Assembly (NCBI GenBank): GCA_023404715.1
Contig: JAEYAR010000183.1
Location: 1-64,000 of the forward strand
Origin: Bacillota bacterium
GTDB taxonomy: Bacteria; Bacillota; Clostridia; Christensenellales; Aristaeellaceae
DNA: 64,000 bases
Direction of reading: 5' to 3'
Of the stretch, positions 16,202 to 25,522 are shown piece after piece (positions within the stretch are counted from its first letter, which is position 1; each line of letters opens with the position of its first letter). Under the pieces are notes generated by a model that was not told where the DNA came from, made no database searches, and was given only the letters and a program-made list of their open reading frames with translations. The position numbers and the translations under genes are program-made.

Positions 16202-17401
16202 ATGAACGTCACATTGGGCATGGTTTTAGAGGCGAGGGAGCATTTAAAGGGCGTCGTGCACCGTACGGACCTGGTGCCCTCCAAACCGCTGAGCAACGGG
16301 GAATATCAGGTTTACCTCAAGTCGGAGAGCCTGCAGGATACGGGATCGTTTAAGGTGCGCGGCGCGTACATCAAGATCGCCAGCCTTTCGCCGGAGGAAC
16401 GCGCCGCGGGCGTCATCGCCTCCTCAGCGGGCAACCATGCGCAGGGCGTGGCGCTGGCCGCGCGCACGTTCGGCGTGCCGGCGACGATCGTCATGCCCGA
16501 GGGCGCGCCGATCGCCAAGATCAAGGCGACGCGCGAGCTGGGCGCAAAGGTCGTGCTGCACGGCACGGTCTATGACGACGCATTTGCCTATGCCTGTAAG
16601 CTGCAGGAGGAGAGCGGCGCCGTGTTCATCCACCCCTTCAACGACCCCATGGTTATCGCAGGGCAGGGCACCATCGGCCTGGAGATCGTGGACGACATGC
16701 CGGATGTGGACGCCATCGTCGTGCCCATCGGCGGCGGCGGGCTTGCCGCGGGCATCGCAGTGGCTGTCAAATCGCTGCACCCGAGCATCCGCATCATCGG
16801 GGTGGAGGCGGCGGGAGCGGCCTGCATGAAGGCTTCGCGCGAGGCGGGCCATATCGTAACGCTGGAAAGCGCCAAGTCGATCGCCGACGGCATCGCGGTA
16901 AAGACGCCGGGGGACGAGACGTTTGAAATCTGCAATCATTATCTGGACGATATCGTCACCGTGGACGACGACGAAATCGCGCAGACGGTGCTGTACCTCA
17001 TGGAGCGGTGCAAGATCGTCACAGAGGGCGCGGGCGCCGCGGCGGTCGCCGCCATCATGGGTCACAAATTTGCCTGCAAGGGCAAGGTGGCGGCGGTGCT
17101 CTCGGGCGGCAACATCGACGTGACGATGCTCTCTCGCATCATCGAAAAAGGCATGCTCAAGGCGGGCCGCATGATCAAGCTGCGCGTAATCATGGAGGAC
17201 AAGCCGGGCCAGCTGACGCTGACATCGCGCATCATCGCGGAGTGCGGCGGCAACGTCGTGCAGGTGCATCACGACCGCTCTTGCGTGGAGCTGGGCATCA
17301 ACCATGCGCTGCTCGAGGTATCGGTTGAGACGCAGGACCTGGAGCATGCCGAGCGCATCATCGCTGAAATCAAGCGCAACGGTTTTTCGCTGATGGCTTA
17401 A
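16202..17401 (+). CDS. tdcB: Threonine ammonia-lyase (catabolic type with ACT domain)
   Basis: A 399-residue PLP enzyme deaminating threonine to 2-oxobutyrate. The PLP lysine is Lys51 in GSFKVRGAY; the phosphate-binding glycine loop is IGGGGLAAG near residue 175; ASSAGNHAQGVALAA is the typical Asn/His segment. A C-terminal ACT domain starts near residue 325 (LRVIMEDKPGQLTLTSRII). The length and single ACT domain match the roughly 400-residue TdcB/IlvA2 class rather than the 510-residue biosynthetic IlvA. It follows the methyltransferase by 4 bases, so they are probably co-transcribed. Confidence 0.93.
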   Translation: MNVTLGMVLEAREHLKGVVHRTDLVPSKPLSNGEYQVYLKSESLQDTGSFKVRGAYIKIASLSPEERAAGVIASSAGNHAQGVALAARTFGVPATIVMPEGAPIAKIKATRELGAKVVLHGTVYDDAFAYACKLQEESGAVFIHPFNDPMVIAGQGTIGLEIVDDMPDVDAIVVPIGGGGLAAGIAVAVKSLHPSIRIIGVEAAGAACMKASREAGHIVTLESAKSIADGIAVKTPGDETFEICNHYLDDIVTVDDDEIAQTVLYLMERCKIVTEGAGAAAVAAIMGHKFACKGKVAAVLSGGNIDVTMLSRIIEKGMLKAGRMIKLRVIMEDKPGQLTLTSRIIAECGGNVVQVHHDRSCVELGINHALLEVSVETQDLEHAERIIAEIKRNGFSLMA

Positions 17402-17402
17402 A

Positions 17403-17453
17403 AAAAAGGCGGGATCCTCCCCGATGTCGATCCGGGGGATCCCGCCTTTTTGC
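17403..17453. terminator. Bidirectional terminator between tdcB and the PH-domain gene
   Basis: AGGCGGGATCC at 17407-17417 pairs perfectly with GGATCCCGCCT at 17437-17447 and is flanked by A and T runs on both sides, so it can stop transcripts from either direction. The two flanking genes converge here. Confidence 0.93.
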
Positions 17454-17458
17454 GTTTC

Positions 17459-17842
17459 TTAAAGCTCTTCTTCGCCCTCGTCCTCCACGCTGGACATAAA
17501 CTCGCGGCTGCTCACGCGCTTAAGCTCGCGCTGCGATTCCACCATGTCGGAGAGCATTTCCTTGACCTTGGCGGCGTTTTTGACACGCTTGATGTCAAAT
17601 TCCGGCGTGGATTTATCGGCCGAGCAGCAATGTATGGTGCCCAGCCCAAAGATGCGCTCTTCCAGGGAACGACGGAGCGTTACGTCCATGATGCGGTAGA
17701 GGCGAATTTCCTCTTCGTTTTTGTTGAGCAGGCCCGTCTCGATGAGCAGCTTTTCTTCCGTCAATTTGTAGACCGTAAAAGACCAAGGGAGCCCAAAGAG
17801 CGTGCGCTTGCGCTCGCGCCACGCATACTGTGTATCGTCCAT
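17459..17842 (-). CDS. Bacterial PH-domain protein
   Basis: A 127-residue soluble protein. The central part (FTVYKLTEEKLLIETGLLNKNEEEIRLYRIMDV... FGLGTIHCCSADKSTPEFDIKRVKNAAKVKEML) has the strand pattern of the bacterial PH domain (bPH_2, formerly DUF304), including the typical hydrophobic/basic turns of the strands and a final helix. Unlike many relatives it has no membrane spans. The C-terminal tail is acidic. Function unknown. GGAGGAC lies 10 bases before the ATG. Confidence 0.8.
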   Translation of the reverse strand: MDDTQYAWRERKRTLFGLPWSFTVYKLTEEKLLIETGLLNKNEEEIRLYRIMDVTLRRSLEERIFGLGTIHCCSADKSTPEFDIKRVKNAAKVKEMLSDMVESQRELKRVSSREFMSSVEDEGEEEL

Positions 17843-17882
17843 ATCATCAGTCCTCCAGACAAAAAATCGATGCCGTAAGCCT

Positions 17883-17891
17883 ATTGTACCA
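17883..17891 (-). promoter_or_regulatory. Extended -10 promoter of the PH-domain gene
   Basis: Read on the minus strand, TG, one base, then TACAAT forms an extended -10 element about 40 bases before the PH gene start. No good -35 box is seen. Confidence 0.4.
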
Positions 17892-17934
17892 TGGTTTTAC
17901 GAAAAAGGCCATAGAGGGATGCGCGCGGTCATTG

Positions 17935-17969
17935 AAAACGGACGGGCGGCAATGCCGTCCGTCCGTTTT
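17935..17969 (-). terminator. Terminator of the Gfo/Idh operon
   Basis: AAAACGGACGG at 17935-17945 pairs perfectly with CCGTCCGTTTT at 17959-17969. On the minus strand it lies just after the stop of the second oxidoreductase gene and ends in a T run. Confidence 0.85.
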
Positions 17970-17980
17970 GGGACGATCGA

Positions 17981-18949
17981 TTACACTTTCGCTGCTGCTG
18001 CGGCCTCGTCCTTATATGCGGCCTCCATGACGCGGGTGAGCAGCACGGCCTGCTCGATACCGAATTCCGGCAGGTCAAAGCCTTCGTTTACGGCCTTGAC
18101 CCACTGGCGTACGGGCAGCTCGGGTTTTTCGGGCAGGTCGGTGATCTCCTTCCACTCTCCGCCGGTCGCCTCGCAGCAGGCGCGCAGGCCGCCGTGCACC
18201 ATGAGCGCGCCCTTGGTGCCGCTGATCTCCAGCGTGTAGGGGTTGCTCTGAGAGACGAAGCCCGTCTCCGAAACGCCGATCACGCCGTTAGGGAAGGTCA
18301 ATACGCTGACCGCGTTGTCCTCGACCGGGCGGCCTGTGAAGCTTGTGAACGTGGACTGCACGCACAGCGGTTCGCCCAGCAGCCAGCACAGCGTATACAT
18401 CGGATGCGCGCCCAGGTCGATCATCGCGCCGCCGCCGCAGAGCGTGCGGTCGTAGAAGTGCGGGGGAAGCCAATCGGCGATGCTGCCGTTGTGCACGTTG
18501 CGCACACGGGCATAGGTGATGTCACCGAGCTCGCCCGCGTCGACCAGTTGCTTCGCGCGCAGGATGGCGGGGTTGCACTTATGGGGGAAGGAGATGACGA
18601 AGCGCGTGCCGTTGCGGCGAACGGCTTCCTGAATGCGCAGGGCGTCCTCGGTCTTGAGCGCAAGCACCTTTTCCGTGAACACGGCCTTGCCCGCATCGCA
18701 GGCACGGATGATGATATCCGGGTGCAGATTGGTGGACGTGGTGATGGATACGCCGCCGATCTCGGGATCGGCCAGCACGGCCTCGTAGCTGTCGTAGGCG
18801 CGGCAGCCGAGTTCTTCGGCCCAGGCCTTGCACAGCGCGGGATCCGCATCCCACACGCCGGCGATCTCGCAGCCGGGCGTCTGGGAAAGCTCGCGTGCGT
18901 AATCCTTGGCATGCACGTGCCATTTGCTGATGAGCGCGACCTTAAGCAT
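17981..18949 (-). CDS. Gfo/Idh/MocA-family oxidoreductase
   Basis: A 322-residue NAD(P)-dependent dehydrogenase of the sugar/polyol type. The N-terminal Rossmann domain (about 1-120) has VALISKWHVHAKDYA in place of the usual GxGxxG, and the family Glu-Lys pair appears as FTEKVLAL (compare CEKP in most members). The C-terminal alpha/beta domain carries GGGAMIDLGAHPMYTLCWLLG with the usual catalytic-region His. Substrate is unknown. It lies 15 bases after a second family member transcribed in the same direction; the atypical nucleotide loop and EKV motif suggest cofactor or function drift. Confidence 0.88.
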   Translation of the reverse strand: MLKVALISKWHVHAKDYARELSQTPGCEIAGVWDADPALCKAWAEELGCRAYDSYEAVLADPEIGGVSITTSTNLHPDIIIRACDAGKAVFTEKVLALKTEDALRIQEAVRRNGTRFVISFPHKCNPAILRAKQLVDAGELGDITYARVRNVHNGSIADWLPPHFYDRTLCGGGAMIDLGAHPMYTLCWLLGEPLCVQSTFTSFTGRPVEDNAVSVLTFPNGVIGVSETGFVSQSNPYTLEISGTKGALMVHGGLRACCEATGGEWKEITDLPEKPELPVRQWVKAVNEGFDLPEFGIEQAVLLTRVMEAAYKDEAAAAAKV

Positions 18950-18964
18950 AACGGGCGTCCTCCT

Positions 18965-20050
18965 TTATTTGTTGAAGTATACGGGCTCGCCCGTCCTGGC
19001 GGAGGTGTAAATCGCCTCCAGGATCTCCGAGACCACGCACGCCTGCTCAGGCAGCACGACGGGGTCGGTGTCGTTCTCCAGCGCGTCGATCCAGCGGCGC
19101 TGCTCGGTGATGCCGGGGGTTTCCTTGACGCCGTCGTAGAACGCCACGCCGCCCGCGGCCATATCGGGCTTGATCTCGATCAAGCGGTCGAACTCCGCCT
19201 TGTTGATGGACAGCCCGTTCTTGATCTGCGCGCCTGCCTTGGAGCCGCACAGCTGCACGCTGCCTTCTTGAATGGGCTCGATCGTGTTGAGCGCCCAGGT
19301 CGCATCCAACGTGATGGTGGAGCCGTCCTCCATGACGATGAAGCCGAATGCAGCGTCCTCCATGGTGTGCTGATCCTTATCCCAGCCGCCCCACGGGTTG
19401 CCGCATTCGCCGTTTTCGACGCCCTTGTACTTGGTGCCCACGACCATGCGCGGCTTGTAATTGTTCATGAGGTAGAGCGTCAAGTCCAGGGAGTGCGTGC
19501 CGATGTCGATCAGCGGCCCGCCGCCCTGCTCGTATTCGTTGAGGAAAACGCCCCAGTTCGGGGTGCCGCGGCGGCGGATGGCCAACGCCTTGGCGTAGTA
19601 GATGTCGCCCAGGTCTCCGCGCTCGATGACGCTCTTGAGGAAGCGGCTCTCGGGCTTATGACGGTGCTGGTAGCCGATGGTGAGCTTCTTGCCCGTCTCT
19701 TTGGCGGCCTCGACCATGCGCCGCGCATCCGCGGCCGTCTTGGCCATGGGCTTTTCGCACATGACGTGCTTGCCCGCATGCAAGGCGTCGATGGTGAGAT
19801 CCGCGTGGGAGCGGTTGGGCGTGAGCACGTGCACCACGTCGATCGTCGGGTCCGCGAGCAGCTCCTTGTAGTCGGTGTATACCTTAGCGTCAGGCGTGCC
19901 GTATTCCTTCGCGGCCTTTTCAGCGCGCTCGGGGACCAAATCGCAAAATGCGACCATATCCGCGCGGTTTACTGCCTTGATCGAGGGCATATGCTTGCCG
20001 TTGGCGATGCCGCCGCAGCCGATGATGCCGATACGAAGTCTTTGAGCCAT
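18965..20050 (-). CDS. Gfo/Idh/MocA-family oxidoreductase
   Basis: A 361-residue protein with textbook family features: GIIGCGGIANGKHMP at the N-terminal nucleotide site, the CEKPMAKTAADARRM motif near residue 95, and GGPLIDIGTHSLDLTLYLM in the substrate domain. The ATG complementary to 20048-20050 follows GGGAGGTATTTTCTC, so a longer open frame upstream is not used. It likely oxidises a sugar, inositol or a derivative using NAD(P). Together with the following paralogue it forms an operon facing away from an AraC regulator, which probably controls both it and the ABC importer. Confidence 0.93.
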   Translation of the reverse strand: MAQRLRIGIIGCGGIANGKHMPSIKAVNRADMVAFCDLVPERAEKAAKEYGTPDAKVYTDYKELLADPTIDVVHVLTPNRSHADLTIDALHAGKHVMCEKPMAKTAADARRMVEAAKETGKKLTIGYQHRHKPESRFLKSVIERGDLGDIYYAKALAIRRRGTPNWGVFLNEYEQGGGPLIDIGTHSLDLTLYLMNNYKPRMVVGTKYKGVENGECGNPWGGWDKDQHTMEDAAFGFIVMEDGSTITLDATWALNTIEPIQEGSVQLCGSKAGAQIKNGLSINKAEFDRLIEIKPDMAAGGVAFYDGVKETPGITEQRRWIDALENDTDPVVLPEQACVVSEILEAIYTSARTGEPVYFNK

Positions 20051-20157
20051 GAGAAAATACCTCCCATAATTTTTGAGTATAGAATAGCATAAACGCGGAC
20101 GCTTTGATATAATAAGTTTGGCTGAAAGTATCATTTTTTTGCAAAGAGGGGGATTGT

Positions 20158-21039
20158 GTGCGTATCTACCATGAGACGCGCAAACCGGCGGACAGCGTGC
20201 AGTACCTGTACGAATGTACCCTGCAGAGGCAAACGGGCCGGGCGACGGTGGCAATGGCGCACATTCACGAGTGCTTTGAAATCCTGTACTGCACGCAGGG
20301 GGCTTTCCGACTGCGCATCGGCGGGCAACCATTCCGGTTAGCCCCCGGCGATATGGCGCTCATTGACCCGATGGAAGCCCATCTCACACAGGCCGTGGAA
20401 GCGGGCGAGAACGCCTATGTGGTCATCAAATTCGCGCCGGAAGTGCTCTACAGCGCCGAACAGCCGCTTTTCGAGCTGGGGGCGCTCTTGCCTTACCTTC
20501 GTTTTGGCGCAACGCATCAAAAGATCTTCTCAAAGGAGGAAATATGCGGCGCGAGAATGGACGAGACCGTAATGGAGATTTACCGGGAGTTTACCGCTAA
20601 GCGCTACGGTTATACGTTGGCTGTGCGCGCCTGTATCGGAAGGCTTTTTGTCTGGATTTTGCGGCGCTGGCATGAGCGCAACGAGGTGGAGGCGCTCAGC
20701 GACATGGCCGCGCGGCTGCTGGAGCGGGCGTTTACGTTTATAGAGGACAACTACGCGCAGGAGATCACCATGCGCGACGCCGCGCGCTACTGCGACATGT
20801 CCTACACCGCGTTTTCGCGCTTTTTTTCGCAGTACGCCCAGAAGGGCTTTGCACAGACGCTCACCCAGGTGCGCCTGAAAAAGGCCATGTACTTGCTGCT
20901 CACCACAGAGCTTTCGACCACCCAGATCGCCATGCAGACGGGCTTTTCGACCGCGAGCTACTTTATCCAGCGTTTTAAGGAGATGAACCATATGACCCCG
21001 GGCCGCTACAGACGCGCTCAGACGCTGGAGGGAAAATAG
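20158..21039 (+). CDS. AraC-family transcriptional regulator
   Basis: A 293-residue regulator. The N-terminal half is a cupin-like sensing domain (HIHECFEILYCTQGAFRLRIGGQPFRLAPGDMALIDPMEAH). The C-terminal 100 residues have two HTH motifs: MRDAARYCDMSYTAFSRFF and STTQIAMQTGFSTASYFIQRF, ending in MTPGRYRR. The start is GTG 20158 with GAGGGGGA at 20146-20153. It is divergent from two oxidoreductase genes and precedes an ABC importer, so a role as carbohydrate-responsive activator of both is likely but inferred from position. Confidence 0.93.
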   Translation: MRIYHETRKPADSVQYLYECTLQRQTGRATVAMAHIHECFEILYCTQGAFRLRIGGQPFRLAPGDMALIDPMEAHLTQAVEAGENAYVVIKFAPEVLYSAEQPLFELGALLPYLRFGATHQKIFSKEEICGARMDETVMEIYREFTAKRYGYTLAVRACIGRLFVWILRRWHERNEVEALSDMAARLLERAFTFIEDNYAQEITMRDAARYCDMSYTAFSRFFSQYAQKGFAQTLTQVRLKKAMYLLLTTELSTTQIAMQTGFSTASYFIQRFKEMNHMTPGRYRRAQTLEGK

Positions 21040-21121
21040 GGGCAGGCGCTTTGCAGGGGAGGGGGATATCCATAATGCGGCGAGCGCTTACGGAAAAATT
21101 GATACTTTTTTACGATTCCGG

Positions 21122-21150
21122 TTGCCAGCCCATCGGATTCGCGTTATAAT
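21122..21150 (+). promoter_or_regulatory. Promoter of the ABC importer operon
   Basis: TTGCCA at 21122-21127 and TATAAT at 21145-21150 are exactly 17 bp apart. This gives the importer its own start point after the AraC gene. The 180 bp between the two genes hold no other feature that I can recognise. Confidence 0.8.
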
Positions 21151-21223
21151 ATCCACAAGTCTTGTCGGTGTGCGGTACGTTGCATAACGGCATCTCGCTA
21201 CTTTATTTGAGGAGGCGTTTTTC

Positions 21224-22426
21224 TTGAAAAAATGGATCGCAACCCTTTTGGCCCTGACGATGGTTCTTTCGCTGGTCTGCGTGGGCTCCGCCGGCGCGGA
21301 CTCGAACTACACCATCCGCATCTATTCCAACTCGAACTCTACGGAGCGCGCGACCTGGCTGATCAACGAGGCTAAGGCCGCGGGCTTCAACATCTCGATC
21401 GACGACAACACCGTCATCTCCGGCGATACCGCCGCGATTCAGGCGGCCAACGAGAAGAAGGACGGCGACATCCTCTTCGGGCTCAACGAGACCCGCTGGA
21501 GTCAGGTCGTAAACGGCACGTATGAAAACCTGTCCGTAATCGATTGGACGCCCTCTTGGGCCGATCAGGTCGGCGCGTACGTATATCCGGGCAAGGCCTA
21601 CGGTCTGGTCATCCAGAACGTCCTGATGATGTATCGCACGGACGATCTGGGCACCAAGGGCGAAAAGCTCTCCTTTAAGCACTGGGCCGATATCGTCGAT
21701 TGCGGCTACACCTGGTATCGCCAGGGCAAGGTCGGCGGCACCACGAACGCCAACATCAACTCCGCGATGCTTTACGCCTTCGTCGACCCCACCTCTGAGG
21801 CGGGCGGCATCTCCCTGGACGGCTGGAAGACGCTGTGGAACTACTGCGCCAACGGAACCTTTACGGGCGATTCCTATGGCTTTGACGCCTTGAACCGCGG
21901 CGACGTACAGGTTTCGACCTTCTATTCGTCCTCGCTTTACGGCAAGATCGACGCGGCGGCGGACAGCTCCGAGCACCCGCTGCTAGGCACGATGCAGCCT
22001 GAGAACTGGGATCTGGTCGACATCGAAGACGGCACGTATTACATCGCCGAGTACCTCGGCGTGCTCGACCGCGAGGGACGCACCGAGGAAGAGACCGAGA
22101 CCGTCAAGGCGTTCGCAGAGTGGTTCGGCTCCGCCGAAGTGCAGGCTGCATGGGGCGAAGAATTCGACTCCTATCCCTGCAACGCGGAAGCGGCCAATAT
22201 GCTCTACCCCGACGGCGTGCCTGCGATCTATACGCTGAAGAACTTTGCGCTGGAGAAAATCGAAGGCACGGACATGAACTACGCCGAGTACGTAGCCGCG
22301 CATTCCAGCGAGTGGACCAACATCATGACCAACCTGGGCTTCTATTGGGCGGACGCGAACGGCGCCGCCGCCGAACCGGATTGGGCGAACCTGGATTGGG
22401 CCGTGCTGACCCAGCCCGCCGCGTAA
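21224..22426 (+). CDS. ABC transporter extracellular solute-binding protein
   Basis: A 400-residue exported protein. Residues 1-24 form a signal peptide (MKKWIATLLALTMVLSLVCV, then cleavage after SAGA); no proper lipobox is present. The mature protein is a periplasmic-binding-protein type 2 fold related to iron(III)/2-aminoethylphosphonate/hexose-phosphate binders (segment VYPGKAYGLVIQNVLMMYRTDDLG). The start is TTG 21224 after GAGGAGG. In a monoderm it must be held at the membrane by its permease or otherwise; the lack of a lipid anchor is slightly unusual. The substrate is not predictable from sequence alone. Confidence 0.9.
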   Translation: MKKWIATLLALTMVLSLVCVGSAGADSNYTIRIYSNSNSTERATWLINEAKAAGFNISIDDNTVISGDTAAIQAANEKKDGDILFGLNETRWSQVVNGTYENLSVIDWTPSWADQVGAYVYPGKAYGLVIQNVLMMYRTDDLGTKGEKLSFKHWADIVDCGYTWYRQGKVGGTTNANINSAMLYAFVDPTSEAGGISLDGWKTLWNYCANGTFTGDSYGFDALNRGDVQVSTFYSSSLYGKIDAAADSSEHPLLGTMQPENWDLVDIEDGTYYIAEYLGVLDREGRTEEETETVKAFAEWFGSAEVQAAWGEEFDSYPCNAEAANMLYPDGVPAIYTLKNFALEKIEGTDMNYAEYVAAHSSEWTNIMTNLGFYWADANGAAAEPDWANLDWAVLTQPAA

Positions 22427-22461
22427 GCGAAAGGTGAATACAAAAGCATAGTGAACGGTTT

Positions 22462-22494
22462 CGTGCGGCGAGTCGTTTATCGGCTCGCCGTGCG
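22462..22494 (+). promoter_or_regulatory. Intra-operon hairpin between binding-protein and ATPase genes
   Basis: GGCGAGTCG at 22467-22475 pairs with CGGCTCGCC at 22481-22489 with a 5-base loop, with more pairs outside. There is no T run, so it is probably an mRNA stabiliser or partial processing site that keeps binding-protein levels above those of the membrane components, as in other ABC operons. Confidence 0.6.
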
Positions 22495-22557
22495 ATGTTC
22501 CGCCGCGCTTTAGCCCACGGGGAAGCGCGTTAATTTCAGAGAGCAGGTGATCATGAA

Positions 22558-23580
22558 ATGATCAAATTGAGCGGAATCACGGTGAAGTTCGGCGACTTCA
22601 CCGCGCTTCACGACATCGACGTGCACGTGAAGGAGGGGGAGTTCTTCACGTTCCTCGGCCCGTCGGGATGCGGCAAGACGACCACGCTGCGCACCATCAC
22701 GGGCTTCATCGAGCCGGTGCATGGAACGGTCTGTGTAAAAGACCGGGATATCACCCATGTGCCCATCGAAGAGAGAAATATCGGCATCGTCTTTCAAAGC
22801 TATGCGCTGTTTCCGACCATGACCGTCTACGACAACATCGCCTTCGGACTTAAGCTCAAAAAGATGAAAAAAGGCGAGGTAGACGAGAAGGTTCGCGGAA
22901 TCGCCAAAAAGGTAGACCTATCGGACGAGCAGCTCAAAAAGGCGGTCTCACAGCTCTCGGGCGGCCAGCAGCAGCGCGTCGCCATCGCCCGCGCGCTGGT
23001 GACCGAGCCCGCCATCATCTGCATGGACGAACCGCTTTCCAATCTGGATGCCAAGCTGCGCGTACAGCTGCGCAACGAGCTCAAGGCGATGCAAAAGGAG
23101 TTCGGCATCACCACGATCTACGTGACGCACGACCAGGAGGAGGCGCTGACGCTCTCGGACCGCATCGCGGTGTTCAACAAGGGCTATATCGAGCAGATCG
23201 GCACGCCCAACGAGGTATACAACCATTCGGCGACGGAGTTCGTCTGCAATTTTATCGGCGACATCAACCGCCTGTCGGATGAAATCGTGGAGCGCATGGC
23301 GAGCGGCGGCGCGAAGCTCTCCAGCCGAAACCACAACTACGTGCGCCTGGAGCGGATGCACGTCAATACGCCGCCGCAGCCCGGGGTGCTGGTGGTGGAA
23401 GGGACGATCGAGAACCGCGAATACTACGGCCTGTACATCAAATACTACGTCCATGTGGGCGCGCAGACGCTCAAGGTCATCGAAAAGAACGACGGCGTCA
23501 ACATCTATGAGCCGGGCCAGCGCGTCAAGATCAACATCAACCCTGTGGATGTCATGGCTTACGCGCCCGATGAAGGGTGA
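22558..23580 (+). CDS. ABC transporter ATP-binding protein (FbpC/PotA type)
   Basis: A 340-residue nucleotide-binding subunit. Walker A GPSGCGKTT is near residues 34-42, the signature LSGGQQQR near 139, Walker B ICMDEPLSNLDAK near 156, and the H-loop THDQEEAL follows. The C-terminal 100 residues form a TOBE domain typical of iron, polyamine or phosphonate importers. An ATG 5 bases upstream would give only two codons, so the ATG at 22558 is the start. It overlaps nothing and precedes the permease gene by 14 bases. Confidence 0.95.
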   Translation: MIKLSGITVKFGDFTALHDIDVHVKEGEFFTFLGPSGCGKTTTLRTITGFIEPVHGTVCVKDRDITHVPIEERNIGIVFQSYALFPTMTVYDNIAFGLKLKKMKKGEVDEKVRGIAKKVDLSDEQLKKAVSQLSGGQQQRVAIARALVTEPAIICMDEPLSNLDAKLRVQLRNELKAMQKEFGITTIYVTHDQEEALTLSDRIAVFNKGYIEQIGTPNEVYNHSATEFVCNFIGDINRLSDEIVERMASGGAKLSSRNHNYVRLERMHVNTPPQPGVLVVEGTIENREYYGLYIKYYVHVGAQTLKVIEKNDGVNIYEPGQRVKININPVDVMAYAPDEG

Positions 23581-23594
23581 GAGGAGGGCGCCAT

Positions 23595-25514
23595 ATGCAG
23601 CTAACGGCTCAAAAGCGGTTCCGAAAGGACATCCTCGTCAAGGTGCTGGGCATCGCGTTTTTCGTCTATCTCTTCTTCGGTTTTATGCTCCTGCCCTGCC
23701 TGAACACCCTGACGCAGATTTTTAACGCTAAAAACGCGGCGGGCGAAGCCGATCCCTTCGCGGTGATCCGCTTTTTCTTCGCCGGCAACATGGGCAAATA
23801 CGTGCTCAATTCGCTCAAGCTCGCGCTCTGCCTGGTGGTTACGGTCAACGTGGTCGGCGTATCGATCGTGCTGCTTACGGAATATTTTGACATCAAGGGC
23901 GCGAAGATCCTGCGACTGGGCTATATGACGACCCTGATCTACAGCGGCGTCGCCCTGGTGACGGGCTACCTGTTCCTCTATGACCGCAACGGCATCATCA
24001 CCTCATTGCTTACGAACGCCTTCCCGGGGATCAATCCTAACTGGTTCTCGGGTTTTAACGCGGTGCTCTTTACGATGACGTTCGCCTGCACCAGCAATCA
24101 CGCGTTGTTTTTGCGCAACGCCATCCGGGGTATCGACTACAACACGGTCGAAGCGGCGCGTAACCTGGGCGCAAAGCCCTTCAAGGTGCTGCTCAAGGTC
24201 GTCTTCCCGACCCTGATCCCCACGATGTTCTCTCTGACCGTCATGACGTTTATCACGGGCCTATGCGCCATGTCGGCCCCGACGCTGCTGGGATACGACT
24301 CCATCAACCCGGAGATCGTTCGCCTGGCCGGTTCCTCCATCGCCGATGAAGCCTTCCCACAGGCGCGCGCGGCGCTACTCTCGATCATCCTGGCGATGTT
24401 TACGATCGTCCTGCTGACCGTGCTCTCGTTTTACGAGCGCAAGGGGCATTACCTGTCCGTCTCTAAGACGAAGGCGAAGCTGGTCAAGCAGAAGATTACA
24501 AACCCCGTATCCAATGTGCTGGCGCACATCTATGCCTACGTGCTCTTCATCATCTATATGACGCCTGTGGTGATGATCGTCGTCTTTTCCTTTCAGACCT
24601 ACAGCGCGATCCGCATGAAGCGGCTGGATGTGACGCAATGGACGCTGCTCAACTTCGTCGGTTCGGAGGACTATTCTTACCTGACGAACCGAGGGACATA
24701 CCGAACGCGGGAGGGCGCGATATCGGGCCTCTTCTCCAACAGCGCGACGATGAGCGGCATCAGCACGAGCTTCGTGATGAGCGTCATCGCGGCGGCGTTG
24801 GCCTGCCTGATCGTCGTGATCGCCTGTAATTACATCTTTAAGCACAAGAAGTCGGGCGTGGCGCTGGAGTACAGCATGCTCTTCCCGTGGCTGCTGCCGA
24901 CCATCCTGATCTGCTATTCGTACCGCACGTTCTTCAACGACGACTCGATCTGGTACGTGTTCAACAATAACCTGTACTACATGAACAACGTACGATTGCT
25001 GATCATCATCGCCTACACGGTGGTGCGGCTGCCCTTCTCGCTGCGCATGATCAAGGCGTCGTTTTACGCGATCGACGAGGAGCTGGAGGACGCGGCGCGG
25101 AACCTGGGCGCGAGCGCCCTGGCGACGTTTATGAAGGTGAAGCTGCCGATCATCCTCCCCAGCGTACTGGCGGTGTTCGCGCTAAACTTCAACTACCTGT
25201 TTACGGAATACGACATGTCGGCGACGTTTGCCAGCTCATACGGCACCACTTACGCGATGGTCATTCAAAGCATGTGCGCGGATGAGGGGCTGTACGGGTA
25301 CAACGTGAACGCGTCGGGCCGCCGGTGCGCCTCGACGGTGTTCATCATGCTGGTTTCGGGCCTGATCCTCTATCTCGTCTACGGCGTGGGCGCGAGGGAC
25401 CTCGGCGAGCGACTGGAGGCGAGGGAGAAGCGACGAAAGCGGTTGAAGGCGCTCAAGGGGCGCTTCATAAGGGGCAAGCCGGAGGCAAACGCGTCGCCCG
25501 GCGTAGAACAATAG
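23595..25514 (+). CDS. ABC transporter permease, fused double-module type
   Basis: A 639-residue membrane protein with two binding-protein-dependent transport modules in one chain. Each has the EAA loop: EAARNLGAKPFKVLLKVVFP near residue 187 and EDAARNLGASALATFMKVKLP near 500. About 12 membrane spans. This fused arrangement is typical of FbpB/PhnU-like importers and means one polypeptide forms the whole pore. The start ATG 23595 follows GAGGAGG; an upstream GTG at 23577 overlaps the ATPase stop and lacks a site. Confidence 0.94.
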   Translation: MQLTAQKRFRKDILVKVLGIAFFVYLFFGFMLLPCLNTLTQIFNAKNAAGEADPFAVIRFFFAGNMGKYVLNSLKLALCLVVTVNVVGVSIVLLTEYFDIKGAKILRLGYMTTLIYSGVALVTGYLFLYDRNGIITSLLTNAFPGINPNWFSGFNAVLFTMTFACTSNHALFLRNAIRGIDYNTVEAARNLGAKPFKVLLKVVFPTLIPTMFSLTVMTFITGLCAMSAPTLLGYDSINPEIVRLAGSSIADEAFPQARAALLSIILAMFTIVLLTVLSFYERKGHYLSVSKTKAKLVKQKITNPVSNVLAHIYAYVLFIIYMTPVVMIVVFSFQTYSAIRMKRLDVTQWTLLNFVGSEDYSYLTNRGTYRTREGAISGLFSNSATMSGISTSFVMSVIAAALACLIVVIACNYIFKHKKSGVALEYSMLFPWLLPTILICYSYRTFFNDDSIWYVFNNNLYYMNNVRLLIIIAYTVVRLPFSLRMIKASFYAIDEELEDAARNLGASALATFMKVKLPIILPSVLAVFALNFNYLFTEYDMSATFASSYGTTYAMVIQSMCADEGLYGYNVNASGRRCASTVFIMLVSGLILYLVYGVGARDLGERLEAREKRRKRLKALKGRFIRGKPEANASPGVEQ

Positions 25515-25522
25515 AAACAATG

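Noticed and set aside
18194..20092. A plus-strand open frame of 632 codons opposite the two oxidoreductase genes
   Set aside because: The minus-strand frames show clear Gfo/Idh motifs and ribosome binding sites; the plus frame has none.
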